Source: Brevibacillus agri (lineage in GTDB: Bacteria > Bacillota > Bacilli > Brevibacillales > Brevibacillaceae). Taken from it: 62,500 bases of DNA. The stretch spans positions 265,001 to 327,500 of the forward strand of contig NZ_CP026363.1 in NCBI RefSeq assembly GCF_004117055.1. The letters run 5' to 3'. Below are positions 20,991 to 32,041 of this stretch, piece after piece (position 1 is the stretch's first letter; the number at the start of each line of letters is the position of its first letter). Under the pieces are notes generated by a model, which was given only the letters and a program-made list of their open reading frames with translations, had not been told where the DNA came from and did not search any database. A program made the position numbers and the translations under genes.

Positions 20991-21653
20991 TTACTTGCCT
21001 CCTTCCTCAGTAGCGACGTTCTTTCTCGCTGGAAGGACTTCTCCACGGTAGATCCACACTTTTACACCGATGCGACCATATGTGGTATGAGCTTCAGCAG
21101 TACCGTAGTCGATGTCGGCACGCAGAGTGTGAAGCGGAACAGTACCTTCGCTGTAACCTTCAGAACGTGCGATGTCCGCGCCGCCAAGACGACCGCTTAC
21201 CAAGGTTTTGATACCTTTAGCACCTGCACGCAGCGTACGAGTGATCGATTGCTTTTGCGCACGACGGAAAGAAATGCGGTTTTCCAATTGACGAGCGATG
21301 TTTTCAGCTACCAGAGTAGCATCCAGATCCGGACGTTTTACTTCGTTGATATTGATATGAACGCGTTTGCCAGTCAAATCAGTCAAGGATTTGCGCAGAA
21401 TTTCTACCTCTGCCCCACCTTTACCAATTACCATACCAGGCTTAGCGGTGTGAATCGTTACGTTCACGCGATTAGCTGCGCGTTCGATTTCGATAGTGGA
21501 TACAGCAGCATCTTTCAGACGCCCTTTTACAAACTTGCGGATTTTCAAGTCTTCGTGCAACAGAGTTGCGAAGTCCTTGTCAGCGTACCATTTGGACTCC
21601 CAGTCACGAATGACACCGATCCGAAGACCTACCGGGCTTACCTTTTGACCCAC
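20991..21653 (-). CDS. rpsC: 30S ribosomal protein S3
   Basis: 220 residues: [20 protein letters not shown] start, a KH domain with [16 protein letters not shown], and the C-terminal domain with [20 protein letters not shown]. Part of the mRNA entry channel. Confidence 0.98.
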   Translation of the reverse strand: MGQKVSPVGLRIGVIRDWESKWYADKDFATLLHEDLKIRKFVKGRLKDAAVSTIEIERAANRVNVTIHTAKPGMVIGKGGAEVEILRKSLTDLTGKRVHININEVKRPDLDATLVAENIARQLENRISFRRAQKQSITRTLRAGAKGIKTLVSGRLGGADIARSEGYSEGTVPLHTLRADIDYGTAEAHTTYGRIGVKVWIYRGEVLPARKNVATEEGGK

Positions 21654-21666
21654 ACGTAATCCCTCC

Positions 21667-21999
21667 TTATTTCTCGTTTAGTACCACTGTGATGTGGCTA
21701 GTGCGTTTATGGATGCGGCTTGCGCGACCCATAGCGCGCGGACGGAAACGCTTCAACGTAGGACCTTGGTCCACGAAGATTTTGCTAACTACCAGGCTGT
21801 TTGGATCCATTTCGTAGTTGTGCTCAGCGTTTGCAATAGCCGACTTCAGGAGCTTTTCAACAACTGGAGAAGCTGCTTTTGGCGTGTGTTTCAAGATCGC
21901 CAACGCTTCACCTACTTGCTTGCCTCTAATCAAGTCAACCACCAGGCGGACTTTACGAGACGCAATGCGAATATTGCGAGCAACTGCTCTTGCTTCCAT
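21667..21999 (-). CDS. rplV: 50S ribosomal protein L22
   Basis: 110 residues: [20 protein letters not shown] near the N-terminus and the extended loop with [19 protein letters not shown], which reaches into the exit tunnel. Between rpsS and rpsC. Confidence 0.98.
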   Translation of the reverse strand: MEARAVARNIRIASRKVRLVVDLIRGKQVGEALAILKHTPKAASPVVEKLLKSAIANAEHNYEMDPNSLVVSKIFVDQGPTLKRFRPRAMGRASRIHKRTSHITVVLNEK

Positions 22000-22028
22000 C
22001 TTTGTACCTCCTCTCTGTCAAGAGAAAA

Positions 22029-22310
22029 TTAGCGCTTCTTGGATTTCTTGTCGTTGTCGACGTGACCCTTGAAGGTACGAGTTGGTGCGAACTCACCCAA
22101 TTTGTGACCAACCATGTCTTCCGATACGTATACTGGAACATGTTTGCGACCATCGTATACAGCAAACGTGTGTCCTACGAACTCAGGGAAGATGGTGGAA
22201 CGACGAGACCAGGTTTTGATCACGCGTTTCTCGTTCTTTTCATTTTGCTCGTCAACTTTTTTCATCAAGTGGTCATCCACGAAAGGACCCTTTTTTAAGC
22301 TACGTCCCAT
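22029..22310 (-). CDS. rpsS: 30S ribosomal protein S19
   Basis: 93 residues from [18 protein letters not shown] at 22310, with GGGAGG upstream; the open frame begins 7 codons earlier without a site. [20 protein letters not shown] is conserved. Binds the head of 16S rRNA with S13. Confidence 0.98.
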   Translation of the reverse strand: MGRSLKKGPFVDDHLMKKVDEQNEKNEKRVIKTWSRRSTIFPEFVGHTFAVYDGRKHVPVYVSEDMVGHKLGEFAPTRTFKGHVDNDKKSKKR

Positions 22311-22359
22311 TAGTGAACCTCCCTTCGCCAAAGGCGTTCGGTTATTGTATCAGCCTACC

Positions 22360-23190
22360 TTACTTCTTGCGGCGGCGGATGATGTATTGGTCGGACTTGT
22401 TCTTCTTCTTGCGAGTCTTGAGACCCAGGGTTGGTTTACCCCAAGGAGTAACAGGTGCTTTACGACCGATTGGAGCGCGACCTTCACCACCACCGTGTGG
22501 GTGATCGTTCGGGTTCATTACGCTACCGCGAACAGTTGGACGAATACCCAACCAGCGGGAACGTCCTGCTTTACCGATGTTCAGCAGTTCGTGATCGAGG
22601 TTACCTACTTGACCGATAGTAGCGCGGCATACGTTGTGGATGCGGCGAGTCTCACCGGAAGACAGGCGAACGATTACGAACTCACCATCACGACCCAACA
22701 GTTGAGCGGAAGCACCAGCAGCGCGAACCAGTTGGCCACCTTTGCCTGGTTTCAGCTCGATGTTGTGGATGGTAGTACCTACCGGGATTTTTTCCAGCGG
22801 CAGCGCGTTACCGATTTTGATGTCGGCATCTGCTCCGGAAATGATCTCGTCTCCAACTTTCAGGTTGTGAGGAGCGAGGATGTAACGTTTTTCACCATCA
22901 ACGTAGTTGATAAGTGCGATGTTAGCGGAACGGTTTGGATCGTATTCGATAGTAGCTACGCGACCTACGATGCCGTCTTTGTTACGCTTGAAGTCGATAA
23001 TACGGTATTTACGTTTATGACCGCCACCTTGATGACGTACGGTAATTCTACCTTGGTTGTTGCGACCAGCTTTTTTGCTAAGAGGCGCCAGCAAGGATTT
23101 TTCGGGAGTCGACGTAGTGATCTCCTCGAAAGTAGAAACCGTCATTTGGCGACGACCAGGAGAAGTCGGTTTAAACTTTTTGATACCCAT
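22360..23190 (-). CDS. rplB: 50S ribosomal protein L2
   Basis: 276 residues. [17 protein letters not shown] start; [20 protein letters not shown]; the peptidyl-transferase-associated histidine region in [15 protein letters not shown] with His at about 229; C-terminus [19 protein letters not shown]. Among the most conserved 50S proteins. Confidence 0.98.
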   Translation of the reverse strand: MGIKKFKPTSPGRRQMTVSTFEEITTSTPEKSLLAPLSKKAGRNNQGRITVRHQGGGHKRKYRIIDFKRNKDGIVGRVATIEYDPNRSANIALINYVDGEKRYILAPHNLKVGDEIISGADADIKIGNALPLEKIPVGTTIHNIELKPGKGGQLVRAAGASAQLLGRDGEFVIVRLSSGETRRIHNVCRATIGQVGNLDHELLNIGKAGRSRWLGIRPTVRGSVMNPNDHPHGGGEGRAPIGRKAPVTPWGKPTLGLKTRKKKNKSDQYIIRRRKK

Positions 23191-23222
23191 GTTAATACCC
23201 TCCTTTTCGGTAGTCGTCGAGG

Positions 23223-23513
23223 TTATACTCCCTCGTAGAAGGCCAGTTCTTTGCTGTCATCAGTCAGCTTCACGATTGCTTTCTTCCACTCGGATGTGTA
23301 ACCGGAGTATTTTCCGTAGCGTTTTGGTTTAGCAGGGACACGGATAGTGTTAACTGCTTCTACTTTCACGCCGAACACTTTTTCAACAGCTTGCTTGATT
23401 TCGGTTTTGTTGGCTTTGAGAGGTACTTCGAAAACGTACTTCTTCTCAGCCATCATATCAGTGGTGCGCTCGGTAATGACAGGGCGCTTAAGGACGTCAT
23501 GAAGGCTCTTCAT
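23223..23513 (-). CDS. rplW: 50S ribosomal protein L23
   Basis: 96 residues; [20 protein letters not shown] start and [16 protein letters not shown]. Forms the docking site at the tunnel exit. Its ATG overlaps the rplD stop as TAATG. Confidence 0.98.
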   Translation of the reverse strand: MKSLHDVLKRPVITERTTDMMAEKKYVFEVPLKANKTEIKQAVEKVFGVKVEAVNTIRVPAKPKRYGKYSGYTSEWKKAIVKLTDDSKELAFYEGV

Positions 23514-24136
23514 TATGCGAGCACCTCCTCTACTTTCGCAACCGCGTCTTTCGTCACGATTACTTTGTCATGCGCTACCAGATCCAGAACGTTAATGCCT
23601 GCAGCATCTACAAATTTAGCACCTGGGATGTTACGGGAAGAGAGAGCTACGTTTTGATCGAACTCGGAAGTTACGATCAGAACTTTGCGATCTACTTTCA
23701 GGTTGTTCAAAACAGCGGTCATTTGCTTGGTTTTAGGAGCTGCGAAGTTCAATGCATCCAGAACCAGGAGTTCGTTGTTTTGTACTTTCGCGGACAGTGC
23801 GGATTTCAGAGCCAGACGGCGAACTTTACGGTTCAGTTTGTAACCGTATTTGCGCGGAGTTGGACCGAATACAACACCGCCACCTTTCCATTGCGGAGAG
23901 CGAATGGAACCTTGGCGTGCGCGACCTGTACCTTTTTGGCGCCATGGCTTGCGGCCACCGCCACGTACTTCAGAACGGTTCTTTACATCGTGTGTTCCTT
24001 GACGTTGGGATGCTTGTTGCATCACGATCGCATCGTACAGAACAGCGTTGTTAGGCTCAATCCCGAATACGCTATCTGCCAATTCGATTTCGCCAACTTG
24101 AGAACCAGTTTGGTTATAAAGAGCTACTTTCGGCAT
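23513..24136 (-). CDS. rplD: 50S ribosomal protein L4
   Basis: 207 residues from [32 protein letters not shown] precedes the ATG at 24136, so the 18 extra open codons are dropped. Tunnel loop [19 protein letters not shown] is present. In some bacteria L4 also represses its own operon. Confidence 0.98.
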   Translation of the reverse strand: MPKVALYNQTGSQVGEIELADSVFGIEPNNAVLYDAIVMQQASQRQGTHDVKNRSEVRGGGRKPWRQKGTGRARQGSIRSPQWKGGGVVFGPTPRKYGYKLNRKVRRLALKSALSAKVQNNELLVLDALNFAAPKTKQMTAVLNNLKVDRKVLIVTSEFDQNVALSSRNIPGAKFVDAAGINVLDLVAHDKVIVTKDAVAKVEEVLA

Positions 24137-24153
24137 GTCAGTTCCTCCTTTCC

Positions 24154-24783
24154 TTAGTGTTTCTTGACTGCCGTCGATACCAGTACACAACTGTTTTTCG
24201 GACCAGGCACGGAGCCTTTTACGAGAATCAGGTTGCGAGCAGCATCTACTTTAATTACTTCCAGATTTTGTATGGTTACCTTGTCGCCACCCATTTGTCC
24301 TGGCAGGGTTTGACCTTTGAAAACGCGGTTTGGAGCGACAGCACCCATGGAACCAGGACCGCGATGGTAGCGCGAACCGTGAGCCATAGGACCGCGGGAT
24401 TGGTTGTGACGTTTGATCGCACCTTGGAAACCTTTACCCTTGGTTACGCCAGACACGTCAACGATGTCTCCCTCGGCAAAAATGTCTACTTTCAACTCTT
24501 GACCAACCTCGTAATCAGCGAGGTTAACTCCGCGAATTTCGCGAACGAAGCGCTTAGGAGCAGTGTTAGCTTTTGCTGCATGTCCTTTTTCCGGCTTGTT
24601 AGCGCGCTGTTCTTTTTTGTCTTCGAAGCCGATTTGAATCGCTTCGTAGCCATCGTTCTCCACATCTTTCTTTTGAAGAACCACGTTAGAACCTGCTTCG
24701 ATAACCGTTACAGCGATCGCTGTTCCGTTTGGACCAAAAACTTGAGTCATGCCAAGTTTTTTCCCTAAGATTCCTTTGGTCAT
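24154..24783 (-). CDS. rplC: 50S ribosomal protein L3
   Basis: 209 residues from [20 protein letters not shown], behind AGGAGGTGGCACAA. Contains [16 protein letters not shown] and [17 protein letters not shown]3 starts 50S assembly and reaches the peptidyl transferase centre. A 152-base gap separates it from rpsJ. Confidence 0.98.
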   Translation of the reverse strand: MTKGILGKKLGMTQVFGPNGTAIAVTVIEAGSNVVLQKKDVENDGYEAIQIGFEDKKEQRANKPEKGHAAKANTAPKRFVREIRGVNLADYEVGQELKVDIFAEGDIVDVSGVTKGKGFQGAIKRHNQSRGPMAHGSRYHRGPGSMGAVAPNRVFKGQTLPGQMGGDKVTIQNLEVIKVDAARNLILVKGSVPGPKNSCVLVSTAVKKH

Positions 24784-24935
24784 TTGTGCCACCTCCTGTG
24801 CTTATTTCAGTAAAAAAACGTTTTTATGTTGTATCAAGTCCCCACCGATGCGCAGGGGTGCCATTTTAAGGGTTTGTTGCTTGGTATAACACGCTTATCA
24901 AGACAACGTCTGCGCGTGTATCGCTTTTTGGGACC

Positions 24936-25379
<444 letters not shown>

Positions 25380-25408
25380 ATTGTACTAAAAATATCTGGG
25401 CAACGCAA
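25380..25408 (-). promoter_or_regulatory. Candidate sigma-A promoter of the S10 operon
   Basis: Minus strand TTGCGT, 17 bases, TACAAT. It lies about 135 bases before the rpsJ start codon and after the divergent haemoglobin gene, so it could drive the whole ribosomal cluster. Confidence 0.65.
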
Positions 25409-25596
25409 GTGATTTCTTGGTCTCCCGCACATTTTTTGTACACGCGAGCCTACTGAAAGACTCACCTCGTCCATATTACTGATTTCCCGGCAGAAAGGCA
25501 AGCGGGATTACCTGCCAACTTCCTCCCGTCCTATCTATAATAGAAAGAAGACGTTATACTAAGGAATGAGCTGTCTAAGCAAAGGAGGCTGTCTGT

Positions 25597-25995
25597 ATGT
25601 CTGAATCCATTCGCACTCCGTATGAAATGATTGGCGGGGCCGATACGTTGGCTCGTCTTGTTGATGCCTTTTACGATCTGGTTGCCCGGCACCCTGATCT
25701 TGCTCCCCTTTTCCCTGAAGACTTCACGGAAGTAAAAGAACGCCAATATCAGTTTCTCACACAGTTTCTCGGCGGCCCGGCTCTCTATACAGAGCGCCAC
25801 GGGCATCCGATGCTGCGCGCACGCCACATGCGCTTTCCGATCGGCCCTGTCCAAGCGGAAGCCTGGCTGGCTTGTATGAAAACCGCCATGGACAAAACCG
25901 GGCTGGAAGGCGAGCTTCGGGAACAAATTTTTGAGCGGCTGCGTTTGACTGCTTATCATATGGTGAACAAGTGGGACCAAGAAGAAAAAGCGTAG
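25597..25995 (+). CDS. Truncated haemoglobin (group II, YjbI/TrHbO-like)
   Basis: 132 residues, ATG behind AAAGGAGGCTG. Two-over-two globin features: MIGGADTLARLVDAFYDLVARH with a candidate B10 tyrosine in AFYDLV, PLFP, ERQYQFLTQFLGGP, the proximal histidine in RARHMRFPI, and a group II-type tryptophan in AEAWLACM. Such proteins bind oxygen or nitric oxide and are proposed to act in redox protection; B. subtilis YjbI works with the thioredoxin-like YjbH system, but that partner gene is not here. It is one of few plus-strand genes in the ribosomal region and is inserted between tuf and rpsJ. TATAAT at about 25544 could be its -10 box. Confidence 0.85.
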   Translation: MSESIRTPYEMIGGADTLARLVDAFYDLVARHPDLAPLFPEDFTEVKERQYQFLTQFLGGPALYTERHGHPMLRARHMRFPIGPVQAEAWLACMKTAMDKTGLEGELREQIFERLRLTAYHMVNKWDQEEKA

Positions 25996-26012
25996 GGATA
26001 TCCTACGCTTTT
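25986..26012. terminator. Bidirectional terminator holding both stop codons
   Basis: Perfect 11-bp stem AAAAGCGTAGG / CCTACGCTTTT with loop GATAT. The haemoglobin stop (TAG, 25993-25995) lies in one arm and the transporter stop (TAG on the minus strand, 26003-26005) at the mirrored place in the other. Confidence 0.85.
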
Positions 26013-26938
26013 GTCGTTAGTTCGGGAGCTGCTTTGGATGGAACCGGGGTCGGCTTAACCAAATTGCGCGAACCGAGGTACACCCCACCTACAATCATAA
26101 ACAGCGCGAGCACGTGCACGAGCTTCAGTTGCTCTCCGAGAAACAGTGCGGCGAACAGCAGGCTGGCCATTGGCATTCCGTTCAAAAATACGGCTGTTCG
26201 GCTGGCTCCCAGTTGGCGGATGCCGTAGTTCCAGCCGACCGAGCCGAGCGCGGTGGAAAGTGCGCCTGAGACGAAGATCACCAGCCACTGGAACGGCGAT
26301 ACCTCCAGGGAAAAATAGTACGATGCCGGCTGTTGCACGAGCGCTGCCGCCCACAAAAAGACGATCCCGAACATTTGCGACAAGGCCGTAATCAGCAGCA
26401 CAGGCACTCCGCGGACAACCAGCTTGCGGATCAGCAAGCCTCCTGTTACATACATGAGCATGGAGAAAAACATGATGGCGTCGCCCCAGCCGTTCATATG
26501 AAAACCTCCGTGCTGGGAAATGACCACAATCAGCACTCCCGCAAAGCCTACGCCAATACCGAGCCCTTTTTGCCACGACATGGCTTCGCCGAGAAAGATC
26601 ATCGCCAGCAAAGCTGTCGCCAAAGGATTCAACCCCAAAATCAGCGAAGCGTTGCCTGCCGTTGTCGTCTGGACGCCTGCCGCCAGAGTGATCTGGTGCA
26701 GCGCAATCGAGCTGGCTCCCACACCCGCGATCAGCAGCCAGTCGCCTTTTTTCAAACGCAGATTCGTTTTGTATTTATAAATAATAGGTGCCAGGCATAC
26801 TCCCGCTACCGTCATCCGAATCGCAGCAACGTAGAGCGGCGGAAACGTGGCGAGGTATTTCACCATTACCACGTTCAAGCCCCAAAGCGTGACAACGCCG
26901 ATCAGCATGAAAAACAACAACTTCTCCTTGTTTTGCAT
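26003..26938 (-). CDS. EamA-family (DMT superfamily) transporter
   Basis: 311 residues from the ATG at 26938 after GGGGGAT; upstream in-frame codons lack a site. Ten hydrophobic segments in two EamA repeats: first repeat from LFFMLIGVVTLWGLNVVMVKY to about residue 140, second from DAIMFFSMLMYVTGGLLI onward, with GALSTALGSVGWNYGIRQLG and a final segment VHVLALFMIVGGVYLGS (shown in parts). The family exports small metabolites such as amino acids, but the substrate cannot be predicted. It interrupts the usual tuf-rpsJ neighbourhood along with the haemoglobin gene, with which it converges. Confidence 0.88.
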   Translation of the reverse strand: MQNKEKLLFFMLIGVVTLWGLNVVMVKYLATFPPLYVAAIRMTVAGVCLAPIIYKYKTNLRLKKGDWLLIAGVGASSIALHQITLAAGVQTTTAGNASLILGLNPLATALLAMIFLGEAMSWQKGLGIGVGFAGVLIVVISQHGGFHMNGWGDAIMFFSMLMYVTGGLLIRKLVVRGVPVLLITALSQMFGIVFLWAAALVQQPASYYFSLEVSPFQWLVIFVSGALSTALGSVGWNYGIRQLGASRTAVFLNGMPMASLLFAALFLGEQLKLVHVLALFMIVGGVYLGSRNLVKPTPVPSKAAPELTTKA

Positions 26939-27047
26939 TTCTCTATCCCCCATCCACTGATCGTATTGTAGCACACGGCCAGTCGCCGGCTTATTGAATC
27001 ATTTTGATGGGAACGATGCAGAAAATTGATGAGACCCTGTCATACAA

Positions 27048-27087
27048 AAAGAAAAACCCGACAACAAATGCTGTCGGGTTTTTGTAC
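27048..27087 (-). terminator. Terminator after tuf
   Basis: AAAAACCCGACA / TGTCGGGTTTTT (27052-27063 and 27072-27083), a 12-bp stem with an 8-base loop, T-rich on both strands. It ends the str operon. Confidence 0.9.
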
Positions 27088-27100
27088 GTATCAGTAAATC

Positions 27101-28291
27101 TTACGCGTCGATAGAAGCTACAACGCCAGCGCCTACTGTACGGCCACCTTCGCGGATCGCGAAGCGAGTACCTTGTTCCATCGCTACTGGAGCGATCAGT
27201 TCAACGGTGAACTCAGTGTTGTCGCCAGGCATAATCATTTCAACGCCTTCTGGCAGTTGGATGATACCTGTTACGTCAGTTGTACGGAAGTAGAATTGTG
27301 GACGGTAGTTAGCAAAGAAAGGAGTGTGACGTCCGCCCTCTTCTTTGGACAGAACGTAAACTTCTGCTTTGAACTTGGTGTAAGGCTTAACGGAACCTGG
27401 TTTCGCCAAGCATTGTCCACGCTCGATGTCTTTACGCTCAACACCGCGCAGCAGGGCACCGATGTTGTCACCAGCTTGAGCTTGATCCAGCAATTTGCGG
27501 AACATCTCAACACCAGTTACAGTTGTGGAGCGAGTTTCTTCAGCCAGACCAACGATTTCTACTTGGTCACCAACTTTAACGATACCGCGTTCTACACGGC
27601 CAGTAGCAACTGTACCACGACCAGTGATTGTGAACACGTCCTCAACTGGCATCAGGAAAGGCTTGTCAGTTGCGCGCTCAGGAGTTGGGATGTAGTTGTC
27701 AACAGCGTCCATCAGTTCAACAACTTTTTGAGCCCATTCGCCAGTTGGGTTGTCGAGAGCTTCTTTAGCGGAACCTTTGATTACTGGGATATCGTCGCCT
27801 GGGAACTCGTATTGGGAGAGCAGGTCACGGATTTCCATTTCAACCAGTTCGAGCAACTCTTCATCGTCTACCATGTCGCATTTGTTCATGAATACTACGA
27901 TGTAAGGTACGCCTACTTGGCGGGACAGCAGGATGTGTTCGCGAGTTTGTGGCATTGGGCCGTCAGCCGCGGATACAACCAGGATAGCGCCGTCCATTTG
28001 AGCAGCACCGGTAATCATGTTTTTCACGTAGTCAGCGTGACCAGGGCAGTCAACGTGAGCATAGTGACGGTTTTCAGTTTCGTACTCAACGTGAGCGGTG
28101 TTGATGGTGATACCGCGCTCTTTTTCTTCTGGAGCAGCATCGATGCTGTCATAAGCCATAGCTTTTGCTTTACCTTGTTGCGCCAATACAGTAGTGATCG
28201 CAGCAGTCAGGGTAGTTTTACCGTGGTCAACGTGACCGATGGTACCGATGTTAACGTGTGGTTTATTACGCTCAAATTTTTCTTTTGCCAT
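27101..28291 (-). CDS. tuf: Elongation factor Tu
   Basis: 396 residues. GTP-binding motifs [10 protein letters not shown] (G1), [11 protein letters not shown] (G3) and NKCDMVDD (G4), followed by the two beta-barrel domains ending [11 protein letters not shown]. Delivers aminoacyl-tRNA to the ribosome. Preceded by AAGGAGGCTTTAGCTC. The only tuf copy in the window. A strong hairpin sits between it and fusA. Confidence 0.99.
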   Translation of the reverse strand: MAKEKFERNKPHVNIGTIGHVDHGKTTLTAAITTVLAQQGKAKAMAYDSIDAAPEEKERGITINTAHVEYETENRHYAHVDCPGHADYVKNMITGAAQMDGAILVVSAADGPMPQTREHILLSRQVGVPYIVVFMNKCDMVDDEELLELVEMEIRDLLSQYEFPGDDIPVIKGSAKEALDNPTGEWAQKVVELMDAVDNYIPTPERATDKPFLMPVEDVFTITGRGTVATGRVERGIVKVGDQVEIVGLAEETRSTTVTGVEMFRKLLDQAQAGDNIGALLRGVERKDIERGQCLAKPGSVKPYTKFKAEVYVLSKEEGGRHTPFFANYRPQFYFRTTDVTGIIQLPEGVEMIMPGDNTEFTVELIAPVAMEQGTRFAIREGGRTVGAGVVASIDA

Positions 28292-28333
28292 GAGAGCTAA
28301 AGCCTCCTTAAATGATAAGGGTTTTATAGGTAA

Positions 28334-28382
28334 GAAAGGTTTACCCTATCAAGGGTTGTACCTTAAACATTGTAAACCTTTC
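28334..28382 (-). promoter_or_regulatory. Hairpin in the fusA-tuf intergenic region
   Basis: GAAAGGTTTAC and GTAAACCTTTC form a perfect 11-bp stem enclosing 27 bases that contain a smaller CCCTATCAAGGG element. No T-run follows, so it is not an ordinary terminator. Possible roles are RNA processing or message stabilisation before tuf. Confidence 0.5.
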
Positions 28383-28410
28383 CTGATTCAAGATAAAGCG
28401 GAACCGTAAA

Positions 28411-30489
28411 TTATTCGCCTTTCGATTTCTTAATGATCTCTTCAGCGATGAATTTAGGTACTTCTTCGTAGTGGTCGATCACCATGGAGTAAACGCCACG
28501 GCCTTGGGTACGGGAACGAAGAACTGTGGAGTAACCGAACATCTCGGACAGTGGTACCATCGCACGGATTACTTGTGCATTCGCACGAGCTTCCATACCT
28601 TCGATACGACCGCGGCGGGAGTTCAGGTCGCCCATTACGTCGCCCATGTACTCTTCCGGCATTGTAACTTCTACTTTCATGATTGGCTCGAGCAATACAG
28701 CGCCACATTTTTTCGCAGCTTCTTTCAGAGCGAGAGAACCTGCTACTTTAAACGCCATCTCGGAGGAGTCGACATCATGGTAGCTACCGTCTACGATCGT
28801 AGCTTTGATGTCAACCAGCGGGAAGCCGGCGAGAACACCATTTTTCATCGCTTCTTCGATACCCGCTTGTACAGCAGGGATGTATTCGCGCGGTACCACA
28901 CCACCGACGATTTTGTTTTCGAATTGGAAGCCTTGTCCTGGTTCGAGTGGTTCGAACTCCACCCAAACGTGACCGTATTGACCACGACCACCGGACTGAC
29001 GAACGAATTTACCTTCCACTTTCGCAGCTTTACGGAATGTTTCACGGTAAGCTACTTGTGGAGCACCTACGTTCGACTCGACTTTAAATTCGCGTTTCAG
29101 ACGGTCAACGATGATCTCCAGGTGAAGCTCACCCATACCGGAGATGATTGTTTGACCAGTCTCTTCGTCTGTGCGGGTTCTGAACGTTGGATCCTCTTCA
29201 GCCAGTTTGGACAGGCCGATACCCATCTTGTCTTGGTCTGCTTTGGATTTTGGTTCGATCGCAACAGAGATAACTGGCTCTGGGAATTCCATAGACTCGA
29301 GGATTACAGGAGCCTTTTCATCACACAGAGTATCACCAGTTGTCGTATCTTTCAAACCTACAGCCGCAGCGATGTCACCGGAGTAAACCGTTTGGATCTC
29401 TTCGCGGTGGTTTGCGTGCATTTGCAGGATACGACCTACACGTTCGCGTTTACCTTTTGTGGAGTTCAGAACGTAAGAACCGGAGTTCAGTACGCCGGAG
29501 TAAACGCGGAAGAAGGTCAGACGGCCTACGTACGGGTCAGTCATGATCTTGAAGGCAAGAGCAGAGAACGGACCGTTGTCGTCTGCAGGACGTTCAACTT
29601 CATCTTCAGTGTCAGGCAAAGTACCTTTGATTGCAGGGATGTCTACTGGAGATGGCAGATAACGAACAACGTTGTCCAGCATAGGCTGAACACCTTTGTT
29701 ACGGTAGGAAGATCCGCACATTACAGGAGTCAGTTTGCACTCAATGGTACCTTTGCGCAGAGCCGCACGGATTTCGTCGTTGGTCAGCTCTTCGCCTTCC
29801 AAGTACTTCATCATCAGCTCTTCGTCTTGTTCCGCAGCCGCTTCAACCAGTGCCAGACGCAGCTCTTCGCACTTGTCTTTCAGCTCAGCAGGGATTTCGG
29901 TAGCATCGGAAGTTTTGCCCAGGTCATCGGTATAGATGATTGCCTTCATTTCGATCAGGTCAACCATACCTTTGAATTGGTCTTCTGCTCCGATTGGATA
30001 TTGAACTGCTACTGGATTTGCACCCAGACGAGTTTTGATCTGCTCCAAGCACATATCAAAGTTAGCGCCCAAGATATCCATTTTGTTGATGTAGCACATA
30101 CGCGGTACGCCGTAGCGGTCAGCTTGGCGCCATACGGTTTCGGTTTGCGGCTCAACGCCACCTTTTGCGTCAAAAACGGTTACAGCACCGTCAAGAACGC
30201 GCAGGGAGCGCTCAACTTCTACAGTGAAGTCTACGTGGCCTGGCGTGTCGATGATGTTAATACGATGGCCATTCCATTGAGCGGTAGTAGCAGCCGAAGT
30301 GATGGTGATACCGCGCTCTTGCTCTTGTTCCATCCAGTCCATGGTTGCTGCACCTTCGTGCACCTCACCAATCTTGTGAACGCGACCGGTGTAGAACAGA
30401 ATACGCTCAGTCGTTGTCGTCTTACCAGCATCGATGTGAGCCATGATACCGATATTACGCGTATTCGGCAAAGAGAACTCGCGAGCCAT
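28411..30489 (-). CDS. fusA: Elongation factor G
   Basis: 692 residues, same as B. subtilis EF-G. G domain with [16 protein letters not shown], switch region [29 protein letters not shown] and [10 protein letters not shown]; domains II-V follow, domain IV with [15 protein letters not shown]. Catalyses translocation. Start ATG at 30489 behind GAAGGAGCATACCTGA. In the rpsL-rpsG-fusA-tuf order. Confidence 0.99.
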   Translation of the reverse strand: MAREFSLPNTRNIGIMAHIDAGKTTTTERILFYTGRVHKIGEVHEGAATMDWMEQEQERGITITSAATTAQWNGHRINIIDTPGHVDFTVEVERSLRVLDGAVTVFDAKGGVEPQTETVWRQADRYGVPRMCYINKMDILGANFDMCLEQIKTRLGANPVAVQYPIGAEDQFKGMVDLIEMKAIIYTDDLGKTSDATEIPAELKDKCEELRLALVEAAAEQDEELMMKYLEGEELTNDEIRAALRKGTIECKLTPVMCGSSYRNKGVQPMLDNVVRYLPSPVDIPAIKGTLPDTEDEVERPADDNGPFSALAFKIMTDPYVGRLTFFRVYSGVLNSGSYVLNSTKGKRERVGRILQMHANHREEIQTVYSGDIAAAVGLKDTTTGDTLCDEKAPVILESMEFPEPVISVAIEPKSKADQDKMGIGLSKLAEEDPTFRTRTDEETGQTIISGMGELHLEIIVDRLKREFKVESNVGAPQVAYRETFRKAAKVEGKFVRQSGGRGQYGHVWVEFEPLEPGQGFQFENKIVGGVVPREYIPAVQAGIEEAMKNGVLAGFPLVDIKATIVDGSYHDVDSSEMAFKVAGSLALKEAAKKCGAVLLEPIMKVEVTMPEEYMGDVMGDLNSRRGRIEGMEARANAQVIRAMVPLSEMFGYSTVLRSRTQGRGVYSMVIDHYEEVPKFIAEEIIKKSKGE

Positions 30490-30560
30490 TCAGGTATGCT
30501 CCTTCCATACTCGAGTTTTTGAATAAACGGGTATCCAAAACGGACACCCGATTCAATTTC

Positions 30561-31031
30561 CTACCAGCGATAGTGAGCAAACGCTTTGTTCGCTTCAGCC
30601 ATCTTGTGCGTGTCTTCACGCTTTTTAACTGCTGCACCGGTGTTGTTAGCTGCGTCCATGATCTCGTTAGCCAGACGTTGTTCCATGGTTTTCTCTCCAC
30701 GGCTACGGGAGTAGTTAACCAGCCAACGCAAACCAAGAGTAGTACGGCGCTCCGGTTTTACTTCGATTGGTACTTGGTAGTTAGCACCACCTACACGGCG
30801 AGCTTTAACTTCCAGTACAGGCATTACGTTTTTCAGTGCTTCTTCAAACACTTCCATCGGGTTGCGACCAGTGCGCTCCTGAATGATGGTGAATGCGTTG
30901 TAGAGAATATTTTGCGCTACACCGCGTTTGCCATCCAACATCAGGCGGTTAATCAAACGAGTAACCAGCTTGCTGTTGTAAATAGGATCAGGCAACACGT
31001 CACGACGGGTTACAGGACCTTTACGAGGCAT
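30561..31031 (-). CDS. rpsG: 30S ribosomal protein S7
   Basis: 156 residues from [20 protein letters not shown] at 31031, behind [35 protein letters not shown] and AFAHYRW at the C-terminus. Nucleates the 30S head. Confidence 0.98.
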   Translation of the reverse strand: MPRKGPVTRRDVLPDPIYNSKLVTRLINRLMLDGKRGVAQNILYNAFTIIQERTGRNPMEVFEEALKNVMPVLEVKARRVGGANYQVPIEVKPERRTTLGLRWLVNYSRSRGEKTMEQRLANEIMDAANNTGAAVKKREDTHKMAEANKAFAHYRW

Positions 31032-31085
31032 CGTATTCCCTCCTTCTTTTCGGTATAAATTCACGCCACTTCACAGGCGTTTTTC

Positions 31086-31529
31086 TTATTTCTTTTTCGC
31101 TGCTGCAGCCGCTTGACCTGGTTTTGGACGTTTTGTACCGTATTTGGAACGACCTTGTTTACGGTTGTTAACGCCTGCAGTGTCAAGTGCACCACGAACG
31201 ATATGGTAGCGTACCCCTGGCAAGTCTTTTACACGACCGCCGCGCACCAGCACGACGCTATGCTCTTGCAGGTTGTGGCCAATACCACCGATGTAAGCTG
31301 TTACCTCGATTCCGTTAGTCAAACGCACACGAGCGTATTTACGCAACGCGGAGTTCGGTTTTTTCGGAGTCATGGTACCTACACGAGTGCAAACACCACG
31401 TTTTTGAGGAGAGCTTTGGTTGGTTTGGCTTTTCTTGAAGCTGTTGTACCCTTTTTGCAGAGCTGGGGACTTCGACTTCACAACCTTGTCCTCGCGACCT
31501 TTACGCACCAATTGGTTAATTGTAGGCAT
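31086..31529 (-). CDS. rpsL: 30S ribosomal protein S12
   Basis: 147 residues from [16 protein letters not shown], a little longer than the usual 137-140 because of an Ala/Lys tail ([11 protein letters not shown]). Decoding-site loops [12 protein letters not shown] and [13 protein letters not shown] keep the lysines whose mutation gives streptomycin resistance, so the gene looks streptomycin-sensitive. Upstream of rpsG. Confidence 0.98.
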   Translation of the reverse strand: MPTINQLVRKGREDKVVKSKSPALQKGYNSFKKSQTNQSSPQKRGVCTRVGTMTPKKPNSALRKYARVRLTNGIEVTAYIGGIGHNLQEHSVVLVRGGRVKDLPGVRYHIVRGALDTAGVNNRKQGRSKYGTKRPKPGQAAAAAKKK

Positions 31530-31649
31530 GATGTTACCTCCCTTCTTAATACCCAATCTTCAAGACCACAGATCCAGGTGAGTCATTTTTAGGCCAAATA
31601 GAAAGTTCTTGTCCACCTTTTACGCACTGCGTAACAGACAAAAACATCG

Positions 31650-31904
31650 TTAACCACTTTTCTTAATCGCAGCGGTAGCCGCTCCCACTTCAATTCCGCA
31701 CGCTTTGCCTAACCGGCGCATGGAATCTACATGAATGACTGGAACACCCTTCTCTTTGCAAAGGAGCTCGACTTTTTGGGTCAAACGTCTGTCAGCATCA
31801 GCCGCGATGTAAACTGCTTCAACCTGGAGGTTTTCCACGGCTTTCATCGTTTGCTTGATACCGATCGTCAACTCCTTGGCCCGCTCTACTTTTTCATAAG
31901 ACAT
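31650..31904 (-). CDS. rplGB: L7Ae-like kink-turn RNA-binding protein (YbxF/RplGB)
   Basis: 84 residues from MSYEKVERAKELTIGIKQTM at 31904, 11 bases after GGAGG; another ATG three codons earlier is too close to the site. Single L7Ae/L30e fold: VEAVYIAADADRRLTQKVE, then VIHVDSMRRLGKACGIEVGA. B. subtilis YbxF binds kink-turn RNA and sits in the same place between rpoC and rpsL. Confidence 0.93.
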   Translation of the reverse strand: MSYEKVERAKELTIGIKQTMKAVENLQVEAVYIAADADRRLTQKVELLCKEKGVPVIHVDSMRRLGKACGIEVGAATAAIKKSG

Positions 31905-31998
31905 GATTCTCATATCCTCCAAAGTACAGATGTCAGGCACACTTGAATATAATATCAGGTGGGTCAGTTGTTGTCAACGCCCAGCTCATATTTTTATT

Positions 31999-32038
31999 CA
32001 GGAAGGCGCCCACCAAATTTTGACGGGCGCCACTCCTG
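31999..32038 (-). other. Stem-loop at the 3' end of rpoC
   Basis: CAGGAGTGGCGCCC and GGGCGCCTTCCTG pair with one mismatch around a 12-base loop, starting just after the rpoC stop. The following sequence (AATAAAAATATG) is not a T-run, so simple termination is unlikely. Confidence 0.5.
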
Positions 32039-32041
32039 TTA

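Noticed and set aside
28471..30522. 683-codon plus-strand ORF opposite fusA
   Set aside because: Antisense shadow of fusA with low-complexity, Phe/Val/His-rich content.
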